From the NCBI GenBank assembly GCA_947496555.1, contig CANMDH010000002.1, positions 124,001-188,000 on the forward strand: a stretch of DNA of 64,000 nt, in the 5' to 3' direction. Below are positions 19,080 through 27,962 of the stretch, piece by piece. Source of the stretch: an uncultured Aquimarina sp. (GTDB lineage Bacteria > Bacteroidota > Bacteroidia > Flavobacteriales > Flavobacteriaceae). Every line of letters begins with the position of its first letter. The stretch's first letter is position 1. A model generated the notes under the pieces. The model ran no database searches, had not been told where the DNA came from, and worked only from the letters and a program-made list of their open reading frames with translations. A program made the position numbers and the translations under genes.

Positions 19080-19645
19080 AACTATTAAGTTTTAACTGAG
19101 AATTATCCCCGATTTCTTTAAAGACACTCAAGATTTATGTCTATCGCTTTTTCAACGATTGATAATAAGAAGTAATTACTACATTGCTAAAGTATAGATC
19201 CTGGGTAAGATTAGCATCAAACTTTTGCTAGTCCCTGTCGATCTTCCGGAAAATCGATATGTAACACATTGATTTAATTTACTTTACAGCATTTTAGAGA
19301 AAAGCCATTCTGTGGTTTTATTGAGTTCTTTTATAAAAAAAGGTACATCCAACCTTAAGTTGTAAAGTAATAGTTGAAATACAGCAACCAAAAAAGAAGA
19401 AGTATTAAAAATTGAAAAGCTCACAGAAGCAATCATAGTTAGAAAGTACTCAAAAGACAATATACCAAAGGGCTTTCTAAATGTATTGTGTCCACAAATT
19501 CAAGGAGCAGACAGATCTAAACTATATGGTCGATGACAGCCCTAATTTGGTAATTTCAGTTAATCCTTCATTTATAACATGATATTGATCATATTACCTA
19601 TAAATTAATTTTTTCATATTTATAGCCTATCTAACCCGTTTTATT
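19080..19645. other. 566-bp gene-poor stretch with a possible gene remnant
   Basis: No complete gene is seen. An open stretch at 19378-19536 on the plus strand reads as protein-like sequence (IEKLTEAIIVRKYSKDNIPK, then CPQIQGADRSKLYGR and a stop). It has a stop codon directly upstream and no start, so it looks like the decayed tail of an unidentified gene. The rest is AT-rich spacer, presumably with the promoters of the bacteriocin-like gene and the phosphate transporter. Confidence 0.35.
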
Positions 19646-21913
19646 ATGGATAACATTTACTTTCTAATGATAATTGGGCTTGCCGTCTTGGCAATCGCCG
19701 ATCTCGTTGTAGGAGTTAGTAATGACGCTGTTAATTTTTTGAATTCTGCCTTAGGTTCCAAAGCCATTTCGTTTAGATCTATGATGATCGTGGCAAGTCT
19801 AGGTATTGCAATCGGTGCAATTTTTTCAAGCGGTCTTATGGAAGTTGCCCGAAAAGGAATCTTTGTCCCGGGCGAATTTTACTTCAATGAAATTATGATC
19901 ATTTTTATGGCGGTAATGATTACAGATATCCTATTGTTGGATTTTTTCAACACCCTTGGGATGCCAACATCTACCACGGTATCCATCGTTTTTGAATTAC
20001 TGGGTGCTGCGGTAGCCATGGCTTTAATAAAGATTGGAGCCGAGAATGGTCCTGTTTCAGATCTTTTCGATTACATCAATACCGCAAAGGCAACCGAAAT
20101 TATCCTGGGTATTCTGCTGTCGGTAGTGGTCGCCTTTTCTGTGGGGGCTCTAGTACAATATGTTTCACGTGTTTTGCTTTCCTTTGATTTTGAAAGAAAA
20201 TCCAAATGGGTCGGAGCAATATTTGGTGGATTTGCCTTAGCGGCAATTACCTATTTCATTTTTATCAAAGGTCTGAAAGGGACGGACTACTACAACGAGA
20301 TTAAGCCATTCATAGAAGGAAAAACAGCCTTAATCGTTGCTTTTAGTTTTATCATTTGGACCTTGCTATCTTATATCGTCGTTAAATTTCTCAATAAGAA
20401 CATTTACAAACTTATTATTGCTGTAGGAACATTTGCTCTGGCATTGGCATTTGCCGGCAATGATTTGGTAAACTTTATAGGAGTCCCCATCGCTGCTTGG
20501 CAGTCATATGATGCCTGGTTGGCTTCCGGTATACCTGCAAGTGAATTCCCTATGGATGTTTTAGGAAGCAAAGTACCTACCCCGACATTACTTCTCTTGT
20601 TCGCGGGTTTGATCATGGTATTGACGCTCTGGTTTTCAAGTAAGGCAAGAAGAGTAGTCAAGACCTCAATCGACCTTTCAAGCCAATCGGAGACCCATGA
20701 ACGTTTCGAACCTAATTTTTTATCACGAAATTTAGTGCGCTTTTCAATTCTTGTTTCCACGTATACTACAACTATTATTCCCAAGTTAATTCAGGAAAAA
20801 ATCGGAAAACAATTCGAGAAACCCGTTATTGAGTTACAGAAAGGAAAGACGCATGAGCTACCCGCATTTGATATGGTACGTGCAGCTGTAAATCTAATGG
20901 TGGCCAGTGTTTTGATTTCAATTGCAACATCTATGAAACTACCCTTATCTACAACGTATGTGACTTTCATGGTGGCCATGGGTACTTCTTTGGCTGATAG
21001 GGCCTGGGGAAGTGAAAGTGCCGTTTATCGCGTGGCCGGTGTATTGAATGTAATTGGAGGCTGGTTTTTTACGGCTATTATTGCTTTTATTGCAGCAGGT
21101 ACGGTAGCATACTTGATACATCTTGGAGGAGGAACCATGATTGCAATATTGTTGCTTTTGGCAATTTTTCTTTTGGCGCGTAATTATATCAGCCATAACA
21201 AAAGAACCCGATCCGTAAAAGCCGAAGATAGCTTGAATAAGGCCGAAAGCAATTCTATACACGGTGTAATAGAAGAGAGTGCAGATAATATATCTAAGGC
21301 CCTAAAAAGGGTGAGCAAGATAAACAATAATACTATTGTTGGATTGGTCAATCAAGACTTGGATGCTCTTAAAAACGCTAAGTTAATGGTGGTGAAGCTA
21401 GAGTCTGAAATAGAAGAACTGCAAAACGATATTTTCTACTTTATTAAAGATATGGATGATTCGTATTTGGGAGCCAGCAAATTCTATATTGATGTAATCG
21501 GTAGTATACAAGATGTGGCGCAATCTTCTAGTCTAATCGCAAAAGTAAGTCACAAACATGTGAACAATAACCACAAAGCTTTAAAGAAAAAACAAGCCGA
21601 GGAGTTGTTGGATATCAATGAAAAATTGGTTCACCTTTTCGGGGAAATAAGGGCAATCTTTGATTCACGAACCTTCCACGAAATAGTGCCTGACGTCATT
21701 AAAGAAAAACAATCATTGCTTACTAGTGTTCAAGAGTCCATACAAAGACAAGTCGAACGTACACGAACGGAGGAATCCAGTCCTAAAAATACAACCCTTT
21801 ACTTCAGTATTCTGTTGGAGACCAAAGATTTGATCATGGCGAATATGAATATTTTGAATTTGTATTATGATGAACATAATTCTGCAGATACAATTGAAGA
21901 CACAAAAGAATAA
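19646..21913 (+). CDS. PiT-family inorganic phosphate transporter with C-terminal cytosolic domain
   Basis: 755 residues. The duplicated PiT signature appears twice: GVSNDAVNFLNSALGSKAIS near the N-terminus and FAGNDLVNFIGVPIAAW near residue 270. Membrane helices cover about 1-350 and 400-515, with a cytosolic loop between. The final ~210 residues (from about SVKAEDSLNKAES) are soluble, helical and coiled-coil-like, resembling a PhoU-type regulatory domain seen in long Bacteroidota PiT proteins. It should take up phosphate (or metal-phosphate) by H+ or Na+ symport. It converges on a Na/Pi cotransporter gene 36 bp away. Confidence 0.9.
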   Translation: MDNIYFLMIIGLAVLAIADLVVGVSNDAVNFLNSALGSKAISFRSMMIVASLGIAIGAIFSSGLMEVARKGIFVPGEFYFNEIMIIFMAVMITDILLLDFFNTLGMPTSTTVSIVFELLGAAVAMALIKIGAENGPVSDLFDYINTAKATEIILGILLSVVVAFSVGALVQYVSRVLLSFDFERKSKWVGAIFGGFALAAITYFIFIKGLKGTDYYNEIKPFIEGKTALIVAFSFIIWTLLSYIVVKFLNKNIYKLIIAVGTFALALAFAGNDLVNFIGVPIAAWQSYDAWLASGIPASEFPMDVLGSKVPTPTLLLLFAGLIMVLTLWFSSKARRVVKTSIDLSSQSETHERFEPNFLSRNLVRFSILVSTYTTTIIPKLIQEKIGKQFEKPVIELQKGKTHELPAFDMVRAAVNLMVASVLISIATSMKLPLSTTYVTFMVAMGTSLADRAWGSESAVYRVAGVLNVIGGWFFTAIIAFIAAGTVAYLIHLGGGTMIAILLLLAIFLLARNYISHNKRTRSVKAEDSLNKAESNSIHGVIEESADNISKALKRVSKINNNTIVGLVNQDLDALKNAKLMVVKLESEIEELQNDIFYFIKDMDDSYLGASKFYIDVIGSIQDVAQSSSLIAKVSHKHVNNNHKALKKKQAEELLDINEKLVHLFGEIRAIFDSRTFHEIVPDVIKEKQSLLTSVQESIQRQVERTRTEESSPKNTTLYFSILLETKDLIMANMNILNLYYDEHNSADTIEDTKE

Positions 21914-21949
21914 ATCGTAAAAAAGATATCCATAAATTATAGATTTCTT

Positions 21950-23695
21950 TTATTTGCTATTTTCCAATAAGGTATCTTTTTCTCCATACAGTAGCTCTGC
22001 GACCGAGATCAGGTTTTTAATGATCTCATTCAGATTATCGTTGTCATTCACCAAAGAAGAAGCCATCTCGGCGGTAATTAAATTTTCTCTTATAAGAGCA
22101 TTGATAGATTTGGTAGTTTGGTGTTTTCCTTGTTTCGCCTCGTTTTTAAGTTGTAAAAGTTTAACATAATGCTCTTCTTTATCATCCTGTGTCCTGAACA
22201 AATAGATAACTCGTAATAGCTTTACAATTTTCTTACGAAACTTATTATACTCCTTGACCATATAGGCGTTATCAGAATTCAGATACAACGATACATTTAT
22301 GCCAATTTCCATGACAGCCTTTATTACTTCAACCATCTTTCGATTGGCAATAGTAATTTCGGAAATCCTATTGTTTTGGACTTCATTCATCTTTAGTGTA
22401 CTCTGTGCAGTGGAGGCATATCTGATAATCTCGCCATATATCGTTTTTACCTTACTATAATATAAATCCCTAACATCGGTACCCAAATCCTCCTGAGATT
22501 TTTTAATAATTTCTTTAGCCTTTAAGTCGGATTTTATATCTGCCCTATGAATATTCAAGGCATGCACCACTATTTCGAAAATGGTATTCTCATAAAGATA
22601 TTTTGATTCTTTGATTAACGAGATGATCAACGTCTGAGGGTATTTTAAAATTTGCTTGTTGAGGAATTTGGGCTCGTCTATCTCTTTTCTAGGTTCGAGT
22701 TTGGCTGGAACGAATTTCTCAACAACCTTTGCAATGGGCTTGATAAACCATACTAAAAGAAAGGTATTGGTAATATTAAAAATGGTATGAAATAGGGATA
22801 ATGCAACAGGAATGGCAGCAGCACTAACGTAAGGTGATTCTGAGCCTGTAAGTGATACCAGCCACTCTATAAGCTTTAAAAAAGGGTAGAATAATACCAA
22901 GACCCATAGTACCCCAATAATATTAAAAATCAAATGAGCTCGTGCCGTTCGCTTGGCATGAAAATTGGCAACAATAGCGGCCAAGTTTGCCGTAATGGTG
23001 GTTCCTATATTTTCACCTAAAACCATTGCAGCCGCAAGAGGAAAAGGGATCCAACCCTGTGCTGTCATAATCAAGGTCAAGGCCATAGTAGCACTCGAAG
23101 ATTGAATAATTACCGTTAACAAGGTGCCTATTAATAAAAATAACAATACGGACCAAAAACCTAAATCGGTATATTGTTTTAGAAATTCAAGAATTTCAGG
23201 GTTCTGTTTGATATCGGGTACTGCATCTTTAAGAAATTGAAGGCCAATGAATAAAATAGCAAAGCCAATGATAAAGGCCCCCCAATTCTTCGGGTTTTCT
23301 TTCTTGGAAAAAGTAAAAGTAAAACCCAGTCCAACCAAAGGCAACGCAATCGAACTCATACTGACCTTAAACCCAAGAATCGTGATTAGCCAAGCGGTAA
23401 TGGTAGTGCCTATATTAGCACCCATTATCACACTTATTGATTCGGTAAGTGTCAATAAGGATGCATTTGAAAAACTAACGGCCATTAGCGTAGTAGCGGA
23501 GGAAGATTGAATAATCGATGTAATAAAAAAACCCGTGAATATTCCCAAAAATTTGTTGGAAGTCATTGTAGCCAATATCTTTCTCATCTTATCCCCCGCC
23601 AGACTCATAAGAGCATCACTCATGACTTTCATTCCGAATAAGAAAAGGCCTAATGACCCAAAAAGTTGTAAAATATCGTAAAACCCGTAGTTCAA
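21950..23695 (-). CDS. Na/Pi cotransporter family protein (NptA-like) with PhoU-like tail
   Basis: 581 residues. The two inverted Na/Pi-cotransporter repeats are marked by IIQSSSATTLMAVSFSNAS with MGANIGTTITAW (about 61-103) and IIQSSSATMALTLIMTAQG with LGENIGTTITANL. QSSS is the substrate/Na+ site of the family. The C-terminal ~230 residues are soluble and helical, PhoU-like. It should import (or in some family members export) phosphate with sodium. It is convergent with the PiT gene; both transporters carry regulatory helical tails and together form a phosphate-transport pair. Confidence 0.9.
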   Translation of the reverse strand: MNYGFYDILQLFGSLGLFLFGMKVMSDALMSLAGDKMRKILATMTSNKFLGIFTGFFITSIIQSSSATTLMAVSFSNASLLTLTESISVIMGANIGTTITAWLITILGFKVSMSSIALPLVGLGFTFTFSKKENPKNWGAFIIGFAILFIGLQFLKDAVPDIKQNPEILEFLKQYTDLGFWSVLLFLLIGTLLTVIIQSSSATMALTLIMTAQGWIPFPLAAAMVLGENIGTTITANLAAIVANFHAKRTARAHLIFNIIGVLWVLVLFYPFLKLIEWLVSLTGSESPYVSAAAIPVALSLFHTIFNITNTFLLVWFIKPIAKVVEKFVPAKLEPRKEIDEPKFLNKQILKYPQTLIISLIKESKYLYENTIFEIVVHALNIHRADIKSDLKAKEIIKKSQEDLGTDVRDLYYSKVKTIYGEIIRYASTAQSTLKMNEVQNNRISEITIANRKMVEVIKAVMEIGINVSLYLNSDNAYMVKEYNKFRKKIVKLLRVIYLFRTQDDKEEHYVKLLQLKNEAKQGKHQTTKSINALIRENLITAEMASSLVNDNDNLNEIIKNLISVAELLYGEKDTLLENSK

Positions 23696-24162
23696 GCTGG
23701 TTTTGGTTTAATATTAAATTAACGTAAATATAAAGTAAAATTAACTATATAATAACCTCTAAAAAGATTTAATGAATACAACTAAATCCCAAAACAACTA
23801 AATTAAATAAACGATTATTAGTTAATGCAAATTCATAACTCTGCTTAAATTTGTAACCTGCACTTATTATTAAGATATTTATCGTCATTAAATTCTCATA
23901 AATCAAAAACAAAGAATCTAAAAGATAAATATGATTTCCAATTACGATTAGCTACCACTGAAGAAATAGAAACCCTGGTAGCATTTCTTTTCGAAAAGAA
24001 CTACCAAGATAGCCTTAAACATCGAAAGCAAATATCTAGGATACAATTCGACCCCCCACTTCTCTTCTATTTTACTTGATATTACAATACACCTTACCCG
24101 CTCGCTTGCTGAAACCATGTTGAAACCCTAAGAAAAAGATAGCAGCTAAATAAATGATTCAG
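23696..24162. other. 467-bp intergenic stretch up to the tRNA terminator
   Basis: AT-rich. Apart from the short acetyltransferase-like remnant listed at 23927-24079, I see no gene. The left part should hold the promoter of the minus-strand Na/Pi cotransporter. Confidence 0.4.
23927..24079 (+). pseudogene. Possible remnant of a GNAT acetyltransferase
   Basis: An open frame without a start reads YDFQLRLATTEEIETLVAFL, then FEKNYQDSLKHRK, and stops at the TGA at 24077. The opening resembles the N-terminal strand and first helix of GNAT acetyltransferases (LRxATxEDxxxL), but the acetyl-CoA motif region is absent. It reads as gene debris. The assignment rests on about 25 residues. Confidence 0.3.
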
Positions 24163-24168
24163 AAAGGT

Positions 24169-24207
24169 GAAAAAACAAAGAAACCCCTTGATAAATCAAG
24201 AGGTTTC
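24169..24207 (-). terminator. Terminator of the tRNA-Gly/tRNA-Leu transcript
   Basis: A 12-bp stem with one G-U pair (24180-24191 with 24196-24207) and loop TAAA. On the minus strand it is followed by TTTGTTTTT. It lies just past the 3' end of tRNA-Leu. Confidence 0.8.
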
Positions 24208-24212
24208 GTATG

Positions 24213-24297
24213 TACTGAAGGCGGGACTTGAACCCGCACGGCCTTACAGGCCATTGGATTTTAAGTCCAACGTGTCTACCAATTCCACCACTTCAGC
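24213..24297 (-). tRNA. tRNA-Leu (anticodon TAA)
   Basis: On the minus strand the acceptor arm GCTGAAG (from 24297) pairs with CTTCAGT ending at 24214, with discriminator A at 24213. The anticodon stem TTGGA/TCCAA closes loop CTTAAAA, giving TAA. The T arm GCGGGTTCAAGTCCCGC is intact, and there is a long class II variable arm (GGCCTGTAAGGCC). The length is 85 nt and CCA is not encoded. Confidence 0.97.
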
Positions 24298-24336
24298 ATT
24301 AGACTTTATATATCAACTAAGTAACCCGTGTACGCA

Positions 24337-24356
24337 CACTGAGCGAAGTCGAAGTG
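24337..24356. repeat. Dispersed-repeat-like element abutting tRNA-Gly
   Basis: The 20-bp sequence CACTGAGCGAAGTCGAAGTG is of a type found scattered in many flavobacterial genomes (from memory). Read on the minus strand it begins within the CCA of tRNA-Gly. Only one copy is in this window, so its repeat nature is not shown here. Confidence 0.4.
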
Positions 24357-24429
24357 GAGCGAAAGACGGGATTTGAACCCGCGACCCTCACCTTGGCAAG
24401 GTGATGCTCTACCCCTGAGCTACTTTCGC
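24355..24429 (-). tRNA. tRNA-Gly (anticodon GCC)
   Basis: On the minus strand GCGAAAG (from 24429) pairs with CTTTCGC ending at 24359. The discriminator is T at 24358, as usual for bacterial tRNA-Gly, and CCA is encoded at 24357-24355. The anticodon stem CACCT/AGGTG with loop TGCCA gives GCC. The T arm CGGGTTCGAATCCCG is intact. It lies 57 bp upstream of tRNA-Leu in the same direction, and one transcript is likely. Confidence 0.97.
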
Positions 24430-24525
24430 AGTTTGTAATGAACGTTGCAATTCCTTGATTGCGGATGCAAATTTAATACAATTCTAGTAATACCAAAGTG
24501 TTTTTATAAAAAAGAATTGAAAATT

Positions 24526-27153
24526 TTATACCTGTGATGCTTTCTTCCTGGTTAACATACGTTTAATCTCATTAAGCTTCATTAATGCCTCTACCGGGGT
24601 AAGCGTATCAATATCAATATCTAAGATTTCTTCTTTAATTTCTTCAAGTAAAGGATCATCTAAATTAAAGAAACTTAATTGTAATTCATCTTCTTCTTGC
24701 ATTCCCTTAATCTTGCCCGTAAGTTCCTCGCTGCTATGCGACTTTTCTAGTTTTTTAAGCATCTTATTAGCCCTATGCAATACTTGCTGAGGCATTCCTG
24801 CCATTTTTGCTACATGAATTCCAAAACTATGCTCACTACCACCAGGAACAAGTTTCCGAAGGAAAAGTACATTATCTTTCAGCTCTTTTACCGATACATT
24901 ATAATTTTTGATTCGGTCAAAAGTCTCGCTCATCTCATTTAACTCATGATAATGTGTTGCAAAAAGTGTTTTAGGTTTTGCAGGATGCTCATGCAAATAC
25001 TCGCTAATCGCCCAGGCGATCGAAATTCCATCATAGGTACTGGTACCACGACCAATCTCATCAAGCAATACCAAACTACGATCAGATATATTATTCAGGA
25101 TACTTGCCGTTTCATTCATTTCTACCATAAACGTAGATTCACCCATCGAGATATTATCGCTGGCTCCTACTCTGGTAAAAATTTTATCGACCACTCCTAT
25201 TTTTGCTTCCTCGGCAGGAACAAAACACCCCATTTGTGCCAACAATACAATCAAGGCTGTTTGTCTTAATATGGCCGATTTACCACTCATATTGGGTCCA
25301 GTAATCATGATAATCTGCTGTTGCTCTCTATCCAATAATACATCGTTAGCGATATATGGTTCGCCAGGCGGTAATTGTTTTTCTATCACGGGATGACGCC
25401 CATTTTTTATCTCGAGATCAAAAGATTCATCAATTAATGGTCGTACATACTGATTTTCTTGCGCTAATTGAGCAAAAGAACACAAACAATCCAATTGCCC
25501 AATCAATGTTGCATTAAGCTGAACAGGTTTGATATACTCGTTCATCCAAATCACCAGATCACTAAATAATTGTTGCTCCAGAGCAAGAATCTTTTCCTCG
25601 GCCCCTAATATTTTAGTTTCATACTCCTTTAATTCTTCAGTAATATAACGCTCTGCGCTTACTAAGGTTTGTTTTCTGATCCAGGTCTCAGGAACTTTAT
25701 CTTTATGCGTATTTCGAACCTCGATATAATATCCAAATACATTATTTGAAGCAATTTTTAAAGAGGTAATCCCGGTAGCCTCGGTTTCGCGTTCAAGCAT
25801 TTTATCAAGATAACCCTTACCTGAAAAAGCAATGGATCGCAGCTCGTCTAGCTCATCCAAATAGCCATTAGCGATCGTATTTCCTTTAAGCACATTTACC
25901 GGCGCCTCTTCATTTAGAGTTTCTTTGATCTTATTACGAAGTAATTCGCAATCATTCAGCGTATCCCCAATCACTTTTAGAGCTTCATTATCGCTATGAG
26001 AAGCTTGTGATTTTATTGGGACAATCGCTTCCAGAGAGTTTTTAAGTTGAATTACCTCGCGAGGACTTACTTTTCCAGTAGCAACTTTGGAGATGAGTCG
26101 TTCTATGTCCCCAATTTGTTTAATCTGATGCTGAATTTTTTGGTGCAATTCTGAATGATCCAGAAAAAACTGAACCACCTCATGACGTTTCTGTATAGCA
26201 GAAATATTCTTAAGCGGAAGGGCCAACCAACGTTTTAGTGTTCTACCTCCCATTGGAGAAATAGTTTTATCTATTACATCCAAAAGCGTCACCGCATTAG
26301 CAGCATTGGCACGATACAACTCGAGATTACGAATCGTAAAGCGATCCATCCAGATATATTGGTCTTCAGCAATACGTTGAATTCCGGTTATATGTTGTAG
26401 CTTATGATGTTGTGTTTCGTTCAGATAATGCAAAATTACACCCGCTGCTACGATCCCTTGATTCAAATGGTCAACCCCAAATCCTTTTAACGAAGCCGTA
26501 CCGAAATGATTATTCAAGGTTTCATTGGTATAATCGGTCTGAAAAACCCAATCTTCAAGGAAGAAAGAGTGGTAATCCTCACCAAAATCCTTATAGAATG
26601 TCTGTTTCTTGGGCTTAGTAATCAACACTTCACTTGGGCTAAAATTTTGCATTAGCTTATCCATATGTGCTATATCCCCCTGTGCTGTTAGAAATTCACC
26701 AGTAGATACATCCAAAAAGGCAATTCCTAATTCTTTTTTACCATAATGCAAGGCACATAAAAAATTGTTTGTCTTACTTTGCAACACCTCATCATTTAGT
26801 GCTACTCCTGGAGTTACCAATTCGGTTACACCGCGTTTTACAATAGTTTTAGTTTGTTTAGGATCTTCAAGCTGATCACAAATTGCAACCCGCTCTCCTG
26901 CTTTGACCAGTTTTGGCAAATAAGTATTCAAAGAATGGTGTGGAAAACCAGCTAGTGCGGTTTCCTGCTCGCTTCCATTTCCTCTTTTGGTCAAAACGAT
27001 ATTGAGAATCGCTGCTGCTTTGATCGCATCTTTACCAAAAGTTTCATAAAAATCCCCCACTCTAAACAACAACAACGCATCAGGGTACTTTGCCTTAATC
27101 GCATTATATTGTTTCATTAATGGAGTTACTTTCTTGCCGTTCTTTCCTGCCAT
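24526..27153 (-). CDS. mutS: DNA mismatch repair protein MutS
   Basis: 875 residues. The mismatch-binding N-terminal domain begins [20 protein letters not shown] and contains the Phe-x-Glu motif GDFYETFG that inserts at the mismatch. Connector, lever and clamp domains follow. The ATPase has Walker [18 protein letters not shown], the [13 protein letters not shown] signature segment and Walker [18 protein letters not shown]. Length and motifs are those of bacterial MutS1, which recognises mismatches and recruits MutL. The gene is transcribed alone, diverging from a SpoU methyltransferase gene. Confidence 0.98.
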   Translation of the reverse strand: MAGKNGKKVTPLMKQYNAIKAKYPDALLLFRVGDFYETFGKDAIKAAAILNIVLTKRGNGSEQETALAGFPHHSLNTYLPKLVKAGERVAICDQLEDPKQTKTIVKRGVTELVTPGVALNDEVLQSKTNNFLCALHYGKKELGIAFLDVSTGEFLTAQGDIAHMDKLMQNFSPSEVLITKPKKQTFYKDFGEDYHSFFLEDWVFQTDYTNETLNNHFGTASLKGFGVDHLNQGIVAAGVILHYLNETQHHKLQHITGIQRIAEDQYIWMDRFTIRNLELYRANAANAVTLLDVIDKTISPMGGRTLKRWLALPLKNISAIQKRHEVVQFFLDHSELHQKIQHQIKQIGDIERLISKVATGKVSPREVIQLKNSLEAIVPIKSQASHSDNEALKVIGDTLNDCELLRNKIKETLNEEAPVNVLKGNTIANGYLDELDELRSIAFSGKGYLDKMLERETEATGITSLKIASNNVFGYYIEVRNTHKDKVPETWIRKQTLVSAERYITEELKEYETKILGAEEKILALEQQLFSDLVIWMNEYIKPVQLNATLIGQLDCLCSFAQLAQENQYVRPLIDESFDLEIKNGRHPVIEKQLPPGEPYIANDVLLDREQQQIIMITGPNMSGKSAILRQTALIVLLAQMGCFVPAEEAKIGVVDKIFTRVGASDNISMGESTFMVEMNETASILNNISDRSLVLLDEIGRGTSTYDGISIAWAISEYLHEHPAKPKTLFATHYHELNEMSETFDRIKNYNVSVKELKDNVLFLRKLVPGGSEHSFGIHVAKMAGMPQQVLHRANKMLKKLEKSHSSEELTGKIKGMQEEDELQLSFFNLDDPLLEEIKEEILDIDIDTLTPVEALMKLNEIKRMLTRKKASQV

Positions 27154-27290
27154 TCAGCCTGTAATTTTATCAATCATGCTAAAGTAACTATTCTCTTATT
27201 TTTTTTGAAATATCGCTTCTATGAGTTATTCAATTTTATTCACAATATGTTTTGATGAAAAAATGAATCAAGGATATAATGAATAAATAA

Positions 27291-27298
27291 TACTTTTG
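27291..27298 (+). promoter_or_regulatory. Flavobacterial -7 element for the SpoU methyltransferase gene
   Basis: TACTTTTG matches TAnnTTTG and ends only 5 bp before the ATG at 27304, so the transcript would be leaderless or nearly so. No -33 TTG is seen at standard spacing. Confidence 0.4.
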
Positions 27299-27303
27299 CA
27301 TCA

Positions 27304-27837
27304 ATGGAAAAAAATAGAAAACTTAAAAATAGCGAACTTGATCGCAAAACCATTGAGCAATTTAAGGCAGCACAAAAAACTCCTTTGATCATAATACTTG
27401 ATAATATCAGAAGCTTAAATAATATTGGATCAGTCTTCAGAACAGCAGATGCATTTCTAATTCAAAAAATATACTTATGCGGTATAACAGCAACTCCCCC
27501 ACATAAAGATATTCAAAAAACCGCTTTGGGAGCAACAGATACTGTTGACTGGGAATATCAAAAAGATACTCTAGAACTAGTAGAAAATCTTAAAGCTAAG
27601 CAAGTAAAAATACTTTCGATCGAACAAACCGAAAATGCAGTGATGCTAAATGATTTTAATCCAAAACCCGATCAAACCTATGCAATCATTTTTGGGAATG
27701 AGGTCAAGGGTGTACAACAAGAAGTCGTTTCAGAAAGTGATACGGTAATTGAAATCCCTCAATACGGAAGTAAGCACTCGCTTAATATTTCGGTAAGTGC
27801 GGGAGTAGTAGTTTGGGATTTGTTTAATAAACTTTAA
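27304..27837 (+). CDS. TrmH/SpoU-family RNA 2'-O-methyltransferase
   Basis: 177 residues with the three SPOUT motifs: NIRSLNNIGSVFRTADAFL (motif 1, Asn/Arg), YAIIFGNEVKGV (motif 2) and IEIPQYGSKHSLNISVSAGV (motif 3, forming the trefoil knot that holds SAM). It should methylate ribose 2'-OH of tRNA or rRNA; the exact site cannot be told. It lacks the extra N-terminal RNA-binding domain of RlmB-type proteins. A near-perfect hairpin with a T run follows at 27884. Confidence 0.92.
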   Translation: MEKNRKLKNSELDRKTIEQFKAAQKTPLIIILDNIRSLNNIGSVFRTADAFLIQKIYLCGITATPPHKDIQKTALGATDTVDWEYQKDTLELVENLKAKQVKILSIEQTENAVMLNDFNPKPDQTYAIIFGNEVKGVQQEVVSESDTVIEIPQYGSKHSLNISVSAGVVVWDLFNKL

Positions 27838-27883
27838 AGCGAGGGGACACTTCACTTAAAACCATATAGGTTATACTAACGGT

Positions 27884-27914
27884 AAAACATCCTAACTAGG
27901 GTGTTTTCTTTTTT
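27884..27914 (+). terminator. Terminator after the SpoU methyltransferase gene
   Basis: A 10-bp stem with one G-U pair (27884-27893 with 27898-27907) and loop AACT, followed by CTTTTTT. Confidence 0.75.
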
Positions 27915-27962
27915 CTACGTCTTTATAAATAACAACCACAATGATTTTAATATCTAACCTAA

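Noticed and set aside
24167-24376. 69-residue open frame on the plus strand
   Set aside because: It runs antisense through tRNA-Leu and into tRNA-Gly and their terminator.
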